A stretch of DNA of 64,000 nucleotides from Phyllobacterium sophorae (GCF_003010965.1 NZ_PGGM01000003.1:434001-498000); one strand, 5' to 3'. Positions 8,204 through 16,593 are shown, counted from the first letter of the stretch. A program made the numbers and translations. Notes: a model not told the origin generated them from the letters alone.

Positions 8204-9283
8204 ATGGGAAAAAATCAGGTGAAACCGTTGACCGAAGGGGCTGCGCGCGACGAGCGCAGCCTCGATGACCTCATGATGGAGCTGAACCATCATTACTATG
8301 GCCGCAAGAAAAGGGACGATCTTCTGAAGGCCGAGGTTGAGCGCCTGCGCAAAAGGATCAAGTTCCAGATGGATGCCGCGTCAGGCAGCCTCGTGGGCGA
8401 AATGGCCGAAGGCCGGATTCTGGCTTTGCTGGGTGAATCAGGCGCGGGCAAAACCCGTTCGCTCACGCGCATTTTCAAAAAGTTTCCCGAGCTTCTCGGC
8501 AAACCGGAAGCAGGACGGGAGCGGTACCTGATTTCCATCAAGGCCCCTTCCCCCTGCCTCCCCAGGCTTATCGCCGAACGTATCCTGCGGGCGGTCGGAT
8601 ATCCCATCCAAAAGGAGCTTGCCGAAAACGTCGCGTGGAATCTTGTCACGCAGTACCTGCCTGCCTGCGGGGTTCGCCTGGTCCATATCGACGAGTTCCA
8701 GCATGTTTCGCAAAGAAACGATGCCTTGCAACGCCAGAAGGTCCGAGACAGCATGAAAGACGTGATGCAGATACCCGATTTTCCGGTTTCATTCGTTGTT
8801 TCCGGATTGCCGGAGATTGCGGAATTCCTTCAGCCCGACAGGCAGATCAAACGGCGCACGCGGACCATCGTGTTCCATCCGCTGAGCTATGAGCGTGACC
8901 GCAGTTTCCTGGAAACGATGATCAGCAACTACGTCTGCAGGGCGGGAATTGAAGCCGATTTCGGCGGAGAGTTCGTGAAACGCCTCATTCATGCCGCCAG
9001 TAGCCAGACCGGTATCTTCATTGAGTATCTCCTGGAGGGGATCGAGCAGGCTCTGCTGCTTGACCGGAATGTGCTCGATAACCGTTGTCTGGAAGACGTC
9101 TACGCCATCCGGTCGGGATGTCTCCCGGATCAGAATGTGTTCACCGCCAAGAACTGGAGGTCGATCGACGTCGAGCAGTCCATCGGCAAGTACGATGATT
9201 CCGAGTTCGTCGAATGGGACGATGTCGACATCGAGGAAGACAGCGATACGGCAGCCAAGCCGCGGGTACGGAGGAACAGCTGA
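8204..9283 (+). CDS. tnsC: TnsC/TniB-like AAA+ transposition ATPase
   Basis: A 359-aa AAA+ protein: Walker A GESGAGKT at residues 77-84 and Walker B LVHIDEFQHV with D163/E164, followed by a sensor segment (SFVVSGLPEI). TnsC polymerises on DNA, relays target choice from TniQ/TnsD and activates the TnsAB transposase. The ATG at 8204 is one base past the tnsB stop and follows GAGGAGGAC; an in-frame extension into tnsB is unlikely. The C-terminal tail is very acidic (EWDDVDIEEDSD). Its stop overlaps the start of tniQ (TGATG), so the genes are translationally coupled. Confidence 0.88.
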   Translation: MGKNQVKPLTEGAARDERSLDDLMMELNHHYYGRKKRDDLLKAEVERLRKRIKFQMDAASGSLVGEMAEGRILALLGESGAGKTRSLTRIFKKFPELLGKPEAGRERYLISIKAPSPCLPRLIAERILRAVGYPIQKELAENVAWNLVTQYLPACGVRLVHIDEFQHVSQRNDALQRQKVRDSMKDVMQIPDFPVSFVVSGLPEIAEFLQPDRQIKRRTRTIVFHPLSYERDRSFLETMISNYVCRAGIEADFGGEFVKRLIHAASSQTGIFIEYLLEGIEQALLLDRNVLDNRCLEDVYAIRSGCLPDQNVFTAKNWRSIDVEQSIGKYDDSEFVEWDDVDIEEDSDTAAKPRVRRNS

Positions 9284-11118
9284 TGTCCTTTCTCAACAAG
9301 AAACTCCTGCCACCGCTGCATGCGGATGAAACCGCCTCAAGTTTGTGTTCGCGGACCGCGTTCATCTGCGGCCGCAGCGTTACCGATTTCTGCCTGGATA
9401 TGGGAACCCGGTTCAGAGATGTTGCCAACGGCCATCGCAAAGCACTCTCTACGATTGGAAGAGTTTGCCATAGGGATCCGGATGCCTTGCTGCGGCACAA
9501 TGCCATCCGTGTTGACTCGCACAATTTTAACTGGAACGGTCAAATCATTCACCGTATTGGCCTCGACAGACTGAAAATGCGCGTCTGCGTAGAATGTCTG
9601 AAGGAAGATCTCACTCACGACAATTGTGCGTTGCGTGTGCGACCGTACCTTCGTGCTGATTGGACAGTTTCAGGTGTGCGGACTTGCGAACGGCACGCCC
9701 GAAGCCTCATTGCGCTGTCTGTAAAGTTCGCCTATGGCGCACCGCGCGACACCGCAACGGTGCTCGCAGAGTTTGTCGATCGCCTCGACGAATTGACGCT
9801 GGAATGTGTCGATCAGAACTTCACCTCATTCGAACACTTCCTGCTTTCAAAAATTCGTGGCGAGCAGGCGGTAGTTTCCAACTGGTTGAATGAATTGCGC
9901 GTGGACGTCGCAATGCGTGTGTGCGAGATGATCGGCCTCGTCGCCGCTGAGGGTGCCTGGGCGGCCCGAAAACAGCTTGATGAACACCAGCTTTATCACA
10001 ACGGGGAAAGCGGATTCCAGCTTATCAATGCGGAACCTGACCTCACTTCTCTGTTGGATCAGTTGGTGGCGGATTGTGCTAAGCGGCGGCACTATCCTTC
10101 TGTACCCAACGTGATGGGTTGCATTTGGAAGAACTACGCCACGCGAACTTCAGATGAGGGATTCAATCCGTTTCACGACAGACTCAGGGAGTATGCGCTT
10201 AAAAACCTTCCGGTCGGACGGGGAGATGATGCGTTCGGAATCGTCGATACCCCGCGGAAACGGCATTCCATCAGAACTGCCGCGGAACAATTTGATTTGA
10301 ATCACGAGCAGATGGGCAAGCTTGTGGTCGCATCCGGATTAGGCAGCGTGGATGATGTTAAGACACCGAGCAACTCGTTCTGTTTCGACGCGGCAGAGAT
10401 TGAGCAGTTTATGGAGAGGGTGAAAGCTGGAATCAGAAATGATGATGCAATGGATTACCTCAATGTGCCAATCAGTCAGGAAACTGGACTGCTGAAGGCC
10501 AAGCTGCTTGTGCCCCTCGTGGTGCGGGGCCAGTGGGGGCACCACCTGTTTGAAAAGCAGGCGCTCGATAAATTTCTCGAAAGGCTTTTCCAAAACGCCA
10601 CGCCCGTTCAAGAATGTGGACCGGGCTATTCCAACATCGCACTCGCGACACGCCAGGCGAAGACCAACTCTGTAGTAATCGTCAGGCTACTGTTTGAGCG
10701 GAAGCTTGCCAAGGTTCAACGGTTGGAAGCGGAACGCGGCTTTTTGAGCCTTCTCGTGAACGCCGAAGAAATCAGCGCCATTCTTCATAAGCCGGATGAT
10801 CGCGGGTATACATCCTCGCAGCTTATGATTGCGCTGAACGCGAGTTCCGAAACCGTGCGACGGCTCATCGACCGAGGCTATCTTCCGGCAGCACGACTCC
10901 GGAATACTAAAACCGGAATTCTCGGATTGAATGTTTCCCCCGCTGACCTTCAAGAGTTTCAGGAAAGATACGTTAGTTCCACCGAGCTTGCGAGAATGCT
11001 TCGTTTGCCAGTTTTCCAGGTGTTGAACTGGTGCCGCAATCACGGGTTGAACCCGGCTTTCGATCCGGCCACGATTGGTTCGCATTACTTTTTGCGAGAA
11101 GTCGTACCTCGGATCTGA
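9283..11118 (+). CDS. tniQ: TniQ/TnsD family target-selection protein
   Basis: A 611-aa TniQ-domain protein. The N terminus LLPPLHADETASSLCSRTAF is the TniQ signature, and a zinc-finger-like set follows (CVECL..., then W...C..H in DWTVSGVRTCERHAR). The long C-terminal part contains helix-turn-helix-like repeats (YTSSQLMIALNASSETVRRL, YVSSTELARMLRLPVFQVLN). That length matches TnsD-type proteins, which bind a specific attachment site, rather than the short TniQ of CRISPR-associated elements. Start ATG at 9283 overlaps the tnsC stop. It is the last gene of the operon, with a terminator 15 bases downstream. Confidence 0.85.
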   Translation: MSFLNKKLLPPLHADETASSLCSRTAFICGRSVTDFCLDMGTRFRDVANGHRKALSTIGRVCHRDPDALLRHNAIRVDSHNFNWNGQIIHRIGLDRLKMRVCVECLKEDLTHDNCALRVRPYLRADWTVSGVRTCERHARSLIALSVKFAYGAPRDTATVLAEFVDRLDELTLECVDQNFTSFEHFLLSKIRGEQAVVSNWLNELRVDVAMRVCEMIGLVAAEGAWAARKQLDEHQLYHNGESGFQLINAEPDLTSLLDQLVADCAKRRHYPSVPNVMGCIWKNYATRTSDEGFNPFHDRLREYALKNLPVGRGDDAFGIVDTPRKRHSIRTAAEQFDLNHEQMGKLVVASGLGSVDDVKTPSNSFCFDAAEIEQFMERVKAGIRNDDAMDYLNVPISQETGLLKAKLLVPLVVRGQWGHHLFEKQALDKFLERLFQNATPVQECGPGYSNIALATRQAKTNSVVIVRLLFERKLAKVQRLEAERGFLSLLVNAEEISAILHKPDDRGYTSSQLMIALNASSETVRRLIDRGYLPAARLRNTKTGILGLNVSPADLQEFQERYVSSTELARMLRLPVFQVLNWCRNHGLNPAFDPATIGSHYFLREVVPRI

Positions 11119-11132
11119 AATCATGAAATTAC

Positions 11133-11161
11133 AAAAAAACCCGGCAACGCCGGGTTTTTTT
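11133..11161 (+). terminator. Rho-independent terminator after tniQ
   Basis: Perfect stem ACCCGGC/GCCGGGT with a short AAC-type loop, followed by seven T. It lies 15 bases past the tniQ stop and would end the tns operon transcript. The A-run on the other side makes it potentially bidirectional. Confidence 0.9.
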
Positions 11162-11191
11162 GTACCCGGTTACATTTTCTCAGCATCTCTC

Positions 11192-11358
11192 ATCTGAGGC
11201 GCACTGTTGTGGTTTTATCCGTTAAATCTGAGGCATACATCAATATAGGCTATTGATTTCATTGCAGTTTTTTTGGGCACTGCGCCCAACTATGGGTTTA
11301 TTGATAAATTTATCAAACGACACATAGGTAGGTCGAATCCACCCCATAGTGCGCCTCA
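11192..11358. repeat. Putative transposon right-end repeats (TGAGGC family)
   Basis: ATCTGAGGC occurs at 11192-11200 and again at 11226-11234. The 11-bp TGAGGCGCACT at 11195-11205 recurs inverted at 11348-11358. Between them are the palindromes TTGGGC...GCCCAA and TTGATAAATTTATCAA (11301-11316), the latter inside a larger imperfect inverted repeat. Multiple short repeats just outside the last tns gene are what TnsB binding sites look like, but I could not match them to a left end. Confidence 0.4.
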
Positions 11359-11695
11359 AACGACTTAACAGTCCCCATACCCTCATAGCTGAGCTTCAGT
11401 TCGCGTGGCGGATCCGTGTGGATGATCATAGCTAAGATGTTAGCAGATTCCGATTGCTCATGCTCAAACGCCTCATATGGTGGCTGTTCGCCGAGAACAT
11501 ACGAGTATCCAAGCCCACCAAATTTGGAGAGAGATCAACCGCGGAGCCCAGGGGCGCGCCGCAGGGATCTTCAAGTAAGTCAATTTGTCACCTGCGGCAT
11601 GAATTGAAGCCGGCAGATCCAGAGATCACCGTTGAGGCATGCAACCACTCCACAGTTGGAAAACTTGGCGTCTGGAGATTTTACGAGGAGATACT

Positions 11696-12115
11696 ATGTT
11701 CGTTTTGCTGTCTGAAGGAAGGTCGTGGCCTGGCGGATATTTCCAGGGTAGATTCAACATCCAAGCCACCAACCTGAGAATCGCGAATATCGAATCGTTT
11801 CTCGCCAGAGGCTTACTGGTCGACGCTGGAGAGCGGCAAGCTGTCGTTTCATGGGGGTCAGATGGACCAGGTATTCATCCGAACGCTATAGGTATTAACT
11901 ACGCGCTCGTTGCACTCAACAGTCCGGACTTGGGACCCAACGTCCAGAAGTATCTTGCTCATGGCGTTGCAACAGGTAAGATAAGACCTCTGATCATGGG
12001 GCAGCTTATTGGTGTCAAGGACATCAAAGTGGTCGCCGGAGAAATCTATTCCACTGCAATCCCAAATCTGGCTCGATTGCGGGCGAACCAGCCTTCAACG
12101 GTGGTAATTACATAG
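11696..12115 (+). CDS. Hypothetical 139-aa protein
   Basis: ATG at 11696 with GAGGAG seven bases upstream. The protein starts MFVLLSEGRSWPGGYFQG and has Gly-rich loops (WGSDGPGIHPNAIGINYALV) and a C-terminal segment with KDIKVVAGEIYSTAIPNLAR. No signal peptide or membrane segment. No family recognised. It ends 7 bases before an MFS transporter remnant and seems to lie on the breakpoint that truncated that transporter. Confidence 0.5.
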   Translation: MFVLLSEGRSWPGGYFQGRFNIQATNLRIANIESFLARGLLVDAGERQAVVSWGSDGPGIHPNAIGINYALVALNSPDLGPNVQKYLAHGVATGKIRPLIMGQLIGVKDIKVVAGEIYSTAIPNLARLRANQPSTVVIT

Positions 12116-12122
12116 TCTGGGA

Positions 12123-12455
12123 TTGGCCCCAAATCTCTTCGCGAGAGTTGTGTATTGTCCATTTGCCGTCATCTTCGGCCTTGGAAGCGGCCTTTCCAGC
12201 ATTGCGCAGGGAACGCTTCCGCTCGCGCTGTTCGGCAGCCTGGGTTACGGCGAACGGGTTGGACAGTCGACGGCTGTCCGTCTGGTTGCATCGTCGGGAG
12301 CACCGTTTGTATTTGCCTTCATAATGCATTGGCTGGGCATCGGACCTTCCCTGCTGATTTGCATCGCCGTCGGGTGTTTGGCTGCGGCGTCGTTCGCACT
12401 TATTGGACGGCAGCTGCGGCTGCGAGCAGAGGAGCCAGTTTCTATATCGGGATGA
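12123..12455 (+). pseudogene. MFS transporter, C-terminal fragment
   Basis: About 110 residues matching the last three to four membrane helices of an MFS permease: FGLGSGLSSIAQGTLPLALF, then YGERVGQSTAVRLVASSGAP, then FAFIMHWLGIGPSLL. The N-terminal two thirds are missing, and the unrelated 139-aa gene directly precedes it. The frame has no good start; it is a deletion remnant. Confidence 0.7.
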
Positions 12456-12628
12456 CGGAACGGCATCGGTTCGTACAGTAAAATTGCACCTATGGAATAA
12501 TTCATCAATTGGGAGTGATTTGACTCTGTCTGTCCACGAGTAGACACTTATATCGTCGTCAGTTCGGTTTTGGCTTCTGGTGCTTGAGAGATGGAACGCG
12601 CTCCCGCCTGTTTATTGGGGGTGCCGTC

Positions 12629-12857
12629 ATGCTTCACATAATCAGCCAGCATTCGTATTCGACCCAAGATTGGAATCTGATGCAGCGCGCCACGCTGCGC
12701 CTTCACTGACGAAAACGCAAATCGTCTCGCGCGCACCGTCATAAAGCTCTTCGACCAAGGCCTGCGGGATGAGGAGGTCATTGCTTCCAAGGCCGCAGAA
12801 CAGGAAAAAGCGGTTTCTGACATCGCACGCCAACGCGATGGCCGCGAAGTATCATGA
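12629..12857 (+). pseudogene. Degenerate copy of the 86-aa protein at 33437
   Basis: The start MLHIISQHSYSTQDWNLMQ matches the intact gene at 33437-33697 (MLRLISQHTYTTEQWDLMQ). An internal deletion of about 20 bases then brings in a stop. The match resumes at RTVIKLFDQGLRDEEVIASK and runs to TGA. The upstream leader (GCTTGAGAGATGGAACG, CTCCCGCCT, TATTGGGG) is also shared with the second copy, so a cassette including the promoter region was duplicated. Confidence 0.7.
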
Positions 12858-12866
12858 GCAGCACGC

Positions 12867-13050
12867 CTGGAAAATAAACTGGCATGTCCAAAGTGCCAAA
12901 CAGTCTACCTTACCCTTACGCAGGAGGTGAGCTTCAATACGCCAATCCACTGCAGTTCCTGTGGAACTTATCTCGGTACGTATGAACTCGAACCGGATTT
13001 CATCGCCCAAGGGGGCGACAGCGGCGTCTTCGAAATGCACGCTGTTGTTT
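12867..13050 (+). pseudogene. Zinc-ribbon small protein remnant, copy 1
   Basis: The frame reads NKLACPKCQTVYLTLTQEV, then PIHCSSCGTYLGTYELEPD and FIAQGGDSGVFEMH, with two CxxC knuckles about 20 residues apart, typical of a zinc ribbon. A stop lies just before this frame and the normal start is missing. After FEMH the sequence diverges into unrelated residues, so the gene is broken. A second copy is at 32790-33065. Confidence 0.6.
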
Positions 13051-13229
13051 CGTGGCCATGGCCGACTACGAAGAGTACAGACCCTCCAAAATCGTTTCTG
13101 TGCTTCAGGTATCAAGGCCATCGCCACGACAACGCCAAAGACATATCACCGGAATTATGTAGCAAAAACCACCAGATTTGAATTCCTGTATACCGTAGCC
13201 TTGATCCAAAGCAGATGGAGCGGCATTGG

Positions 13230-13691
13230 ATGGACGTAACGGTAGAATTGAAGCGGAAACGAGGCGAAATTCTCGACGGGCTGGTCAAACTCCGTGCGAC
13301 GTTGACAAATTTGGAAGCCCAGATTGGGGCGTTGGATCAGGTGATCGCGATCTACGAACCCGACTATGAGCCGACGGGCGCTGTTGCAGGGCAAAAAGCC
13401 CGCAAGCAGCGTCAAAAGTCGCCTCAGGCTATTGAGATCGACGCCCTGATGAGTAGCATTGAGCCAACCAGCGCTGTGCTCGAGATCTTGCGGGAAGCTG
13501 CCAAGCCACTCACGACCGCCGATTGTGCCGTCAGGCTGATGCAGAAACTGGGCATTGCCGAAGGTGACCCGAGAACTGGGCGCGTGGCTACCCGCCTATC
13601 GGCCACGCTCGATCAGCTGATGAAGAAGCGTCGCGTCAGGCACGCGGGGAAGTTCGACGGGACGAGGAACCTCTGGGAAATCGCAGCTTAG
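13230..13691 (+). CDS. Hypothetical coiled-coil protein converging on IS1595 transposase
   Basis: The start MDVTVELKRKRGEI at 13230 is favoured; an ATG five codons earlier is possible. Residues 5-45 form a strong amphipathic coiled coil (KLRATLTNLEAQIGALDQVI). A basic linker follows, then a winged-helix-like C-terminal half (SAVLEILREAAKPLTTADCA ... LIQ-type helix ... KKRRVRHAGKFDGTRNLWEI). The stop overlaps the stop of the minus-strand IS1595 transposase by a few bases. It may be a passenger of that element or an older neighbour. Family not recognised. Confidence 0.55.
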   Translation: MDVTVELKRKRGEILDGLVKLRATLTNLEAQIGALDQVIAIYEPDYEPTGAVAGQKARKQRQKSPQAIEIDALMSSIEPTSAVLEILREAAKPLTTADCAVRLMQKLGIAEGDPRTGRVATRLSATLDQLMKKRRVRHAGKFDGTRNLWEIAA

Positions 13692-14117
13692 ACGGAATCT
13701 CCCTCCCAGATTAGGTCTGGCGGCTTGTTGCCCTGCCAATATCCGCACAGGTGCCGTGACGTCGGCCGCTTCGGTGCTCGCCCGAGAACCTCGAAGAACT
13801 GGTTCTTATTCGAGTTTCGCCGTACGTCTTCGCGCCAGGCCAGATCCGCAACGTACCAGTCGAAATATTTCAGCGAAAAGCGGTGGTGGATGCCGACATA
13901 GGCACGCTGTACCCGCGAGAAGAAGCTTTCGACCTGGTTGGTGTTGGTACCATCCTTGGTTTGATATGCCTTGGAGTGATTGACGCGCTCGAGCTTGTTC
14001 AAGCCAGTGAGGTGATCATAGCTCTTGTGCTCATCGGCGAAGAGTCTGGCTGTACGCAAGGCGTGATCCCTGGCGGCGGCCCAAGCGGCATCGCTGTCTT
14101 CGTCGTAAATGATGCGC
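13688..14117 (-). pseudogene. IS1595 transposase, C-terminal part
   Basis: Begins at the left junction of the inserted cassette as RIIYDEDSDAAWAAARDHAL. It then shows the second catalytic acid in ADEHKSYD and the last in TNQVESFFSRVQRAYVG, followed by the family's IHHRFSLKYFDWYVADLAWR end. Without the N-terminal half it is inactive. Confidence 0.8.
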
Positions 14118-14187
14118 TGTAGCGACTAGCAAAAGTCTGACTCATTTGCCGGGAGAGTCTGACTCGATCCGGCGCGAAAGCTGACTC
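14118..14187 (+). repeat. Left terminal repeat region of the IS21-like cassette
   Basis: Contains the 27-bp terminal repeat and two further internal boxes: AGTCTGACTC at 14134-14143 and 14156-14165, and AGCTGACTC at 14179-14187. The order and variants mirror the right end (AAGTCTGACTC outermost, GAAAGCTGACTC innermost). Confidence 0.75.
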
Positions 14188-14326
14188 AACCCTCACTTTT
14201 TACGATCGAAGCGCGAATCCCGCCTTCGACGGTCGAACAGTGGCTTCTGGTCAATAATTATAATTATTTGCTTGCGAGCATGTTTGTCCTACCGTCCGTT
14301 TTTTCCAACTGTGTAAAGGACACGAT

Positions 14327-15151
14327 ATGCCTACGATCACCACAAATGACGGCGTCAAGATTTTCTACAAAGACTGGGGTTCCGGACAACCAATCGTCTT
14401 CAGCCATGGTTGGCCGCTGTCGGCCGATGATTGGGACACGCAGATGATATTCTTCGTGAATCACGGCTTTCGCGTCATCGCACATGACCGGCGCGGGCAT
14501 GGTCGCTCTGCCCAGGTCGGTGATGGTCACGACATGGACCACTACGCTGACGACCTGGCCGCACTGACGGAAAAGCTTGACCTCAAGAACGCCATTCACG
14601 TAGGCCACTCCACCGGCGGCGGTGAAGTGGTGCACTACATCGCGCGCCACGGCGAAACCCGGGTAGCGAAGGCCGCCATTTTGAGTGCCGTGCCGCCGCT
14701 CATGGTAAAAACAGACGCCAATCCCGGTGGCTTGCCGAAAGATGTATTCGATGGCTTCCAGGCACAGCTCGCTGCGGGCCGTAGTGAATTCTATCATGCC
14801 GTGGCCGCAGGTCCCTTCTATGGCTACAATCGGCCAGACGCAAAGCCCTCCGCCCCGGTGATCCAGAACTGGTGGCGGCAAGGGATGATGGGCGGTGCCA
14901 AGGCTCATTATGACGGGATCGTCGCCTTTTCTCAGACCGATTTCACCGAGGATCTTAAGAAGATCACGGTTCCCGTGCTCGTGATGCACGGCGACGACGA
15001 CCAGATCGTACCGTATGCCGATTCTGCGCCACTCTCGGCAAAGCTTTTGAAGAACGGGACGCTCAAGACCTATAAGGGCTTTCCGCACGGCATGCCGACG
15101 ACCCATGCAGAGACCATCAACGCCGACCTTCTCGCATTTTTCCGGACATGA
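14327..15151 (+). CDS. Alpha/beta hydrolase, non-haem chloroperoxidase/arylesterase type
   Basis: A 274-aa single-domain alpha/beta hydrolase of the usual length for bacterial non-haem (per)hydrolases and arylesterases. The oxyanion-loop motif is [12 protein letters not shown], the nucleophile elbow GHSTGGG (S95), the acid D225 in HGDDDQIVP and the histidine H254 in GFPHGM. No signal peptide, so cytoplasmic. Family members hydrolyse esters or lactones and can form peracids; the substrate here is unknown. It is the main passenger of the IS21-like cassette; 139 bases separate the innermost left repeat from its ATG, enough for its own promoter. Confidence 0.88.
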   Translation: MPTITTNDGVKIFYKDWGSGQPIVFSHGWPLSADDWDTQMIFFVNHGFRVIAHDRRGHGRSAQVGDGHDMDHYADDLAALTEKLDLKNAIHVGHSTGGGEVVHYIARHGETRVAKAAILSAVPPLMVKTDANPGGLPKDVFDGFQAQLAAGRSEFYHAVAAGPFYGYNRPDAKPSAPVIQNWWRQGMMGGAKAHYDGIVAFSQTDFTEDLKKITVPVLVMHGDDDQIVPYADSAPLSAKLLKNGTLKTYKGFPHGMPTTHAETINADLLAFFRT

Positions 15152-15208
15152 TCGCGACAGGGGCCGGCCAACTGATCGGCCCCCTCATGCATCAAGCCGC
15201 GTCTCTCT

Positions 15209-15547
15209 CTAATGCTCAGTGTGCCTGGTGAGAGTCGCGACCTGTGCCCCGATGCCGATACGCACTTCCTGTACAGTCGATCCGTCAGGAAGAAGCTTCA
15301 GCACCTGATCCACTGTCTCTAGGGCGACTGTCGATGGATCATCCCCCTCCGAAACGAGCCTTACAATCAGAATGCGATTTTCGTCGAGGTCTATTTGAGG
15401 ACTGTCGAAACGTTCGGTGATGAGTGCCGCAAGCTTTGGGATATCAATAGAGTTGTTCGGAAGCTTAAATTGCAGTTGAAGCGGAAAATCTTCACTCACC
15501 GTCGAAAACTCCCAATTCGCTTCGGAAGGAACGATGTCTAACGACAT
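15209..15547 (-). CDS. Hypothetical 112-aa passenger protein
   Basis: Starts MSLDIVPSEANWEF at 15547 and runs to a stop at 15209, converging with the hydrolase. Longer in-frame starts (15643, 15832) are rejected because they would place coding sequence across the terminal repeats of the cassette. The protein is acidic and strand-rich (DENRILIVRLVSEGDDPSTV, DGSTVQEVRIGIGAQVATLT), with no cysteine motif or membrane segment. No family recognised. It may be carried only by chance with the hydrolase. Confidence 0.5.
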   Translation of the reverse strand: MSLDIVPSEANWEFSTVSEDFPLQLQFKLPNNSIDIPKLAALITERFDSPQIDLDENRILIVRLVSEGDDPSTVALETVDQVLKLLPDGSTVQEVRIGIGAQVATLTRHTEH

Positions 15548-15579
15548 CGCAGTCAGGCTTCGGCCGGGAGTATGCATTT

Positions 15580-15694
15580 GAGTCAGCTTTCTCGGCGGTA
15601 GCGAGTCAGAATTCCCGACTGGAGCCAAAATCAATACGCCCATTTTGCTGGTGTTTTGGTGGACCGGTGAGTCAGACTTTTGAAAGTGGCTACA
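15580..15694 (-). repeat. Right terminal repeat region of the IS21-like cassette
   Basis: Inverted counterparts of the left boxes: GAGTCAGCTTTC at 15580-15591, GAGTCAG at 15603-15609 and GAGTCAGACTTTTGAAAG at 15669-15686, ending GGCTACA. Confidence 0.75.
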
Positions 15695-16310
15695 TGCGCG
15701 TGAAGGTCTGACCGGGTCGACCAAGGCCACGCTGGCGCAACGCCAGCGCGCATAGCCGCTTGTGGTTCTGATACTTCGCATTGCGGCGGTCAATGCGGTC
15801 CTCGGCCCTGTTCTTCGGACGAATGTGACCACCAGCGTACTTGCCGTCGATCTCGATCTCGCCTTCGAGCATCATCGTATCCCGCCGCGCCGCGATTGCC
15901 TCGCGCAGCTTCATGAGCATCACCCAAGCCGTCTTGTACTGAACGCCGATCTCGCGCGAGAGCTGCAGCGCGGCCTTTCCTTTGACTGAGTTCACCGACA
16001 GCCAGATCGCCATCACCATCTTCTTGAAGCTGAGTTTGCGAAACGCAAACACGGTGCCCGATGTGACGCTGAACACGGCATTACATTCCTTTGCCGAGCA
16101 CTTGAAACGGCCGCGGCTCATGGAATAGCAGCGCAGCGTCCCGCAACCAGAGCAATAGGGTTCACCGTCGGTTTCAGGCCAGCGCATGCGCATAAACCAC
16201 TTACAGGCTGTCGCCTCGCGAATCGTCGCAAGCTCCATGAACGTAAGCGTTCGGCACTCCAGTGTAAGCAGGAAATGCTGCCCTTTTGGTTGATCTTTGG
16301 ACGAAGCCAC
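15695..16310 (-). pseudogene. IS1595 transposase, N-terminal part
   Basis: Starts KGQHFLLTLECRTLTF, a typical rhizobial IS1595 opening. A zinc-binding segment follows (YCSGCG ... FKCSAKECNAVFSVTSGTVF), then the helical region (VKGKAALQLSREIGVQYKTA), and the first catalytic aspartate in LEGEIEIDGKYAGG. It is cut at GQTFTR by the inserted cassette. Confidence 0.8.
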
Positions 16311-16593
16311 TGCTCAGTCCCTCCCAGGCTCGGTCGGCAAAATAGCCGCATATTTCCCAGCCTCGGGACGAGTTACAGACGTGCGAAAGACCGCTCAAAA
16401 GCGGTGAGTGGGCAGACAGGATATGGATATGATTGCGCATGTTCAGGCTCCTTTGACTCCATCAATAGACGTACAGCGGCTGTCGGCGACCTAGGGGCAC
16501 CTCAAGAAATCAACGCTGTATTCGAGCCATCCTGAACATGCGGGCTGTATGCCAGATCTCAGATGAAGAGTCGATCGAGAAAATTGGGATAGG

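Larger units (their letters stand above)
11119..11695. other. Noncoding stretch after the tns operon
   Basis: Apart from the terminator and the repeat cluster, no convincing gene is seen here. Short open frames near 11416-11777 lack start signals and family resemblance. Confidence 0.5.
14118..15694. mobile_element. IS21-like mobile insertion cassette with passenger hydrolase, no transposase
   Basis: The two ends are 27-bp inverted repeats with 24 matches. Left is 14118-14144, beginning TGTAGCGACTAGCAAAAGTC; right is 15668-15694, reading inward TGTAGCCACTTTCAAAAGTC. The element is flanked on both sides by TGCGC (14113-14117 and 15695-15699). Each end carries three nested copies of a CTGACTC box: left at about 14134, 14156 and 14179; right, inverted, at about 15580, 15603 and 15669. 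Multiple end repeats plus TG...CA termini fit the IS21 family. Inside there is no istA or istB; instead there is a hydrolase gene and a small gene. This is the layout of a non-autonomous mobile insertion cassette. Confidence 0.8.
13688..16310 (-). mobile_element. IS1595-family insertion sequence interrupted by an IS21-like cassette
   Basis: Two parts of one transposase gene flank a 1577-bp insertion. Removing 14118-15694 and one copy of the TGCGC duplication joins TFTR to IIYDED in frame. I could not identify the terminal inverted repeats of the IS1595 element itself, so the limits given are those of the transposase gene. Confidence 0.7.

Noticed and set aside
4600..11400. A CRISPR array or Cas gene linked to the Tn7-like module
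   Set aside because: No regularly spaced direct repeats and no Cas12k- or Cascade-like protein was seen.
14264..15106. A 280-codon open frame on the minus strand opposite the cassette hydrolase
   Set aside because: Antisense to a clear alpha/beta hydrolase with all catalytic residues; no ribosome site.
15548..15832. A longer version of the 112-aa passenger gene starting in the IS1595 part
   Set aside because: It would read across the end repeats of the cassette and its junction.
13700..16327. TCCCTCCCAG repeated at 13700-13709 and 16318-16327 as terminal repeat of the IS1595 element
   Set aside because: The two copies are in direct, not inverted, orientation, so they are not IS1595 ends; likely chance.
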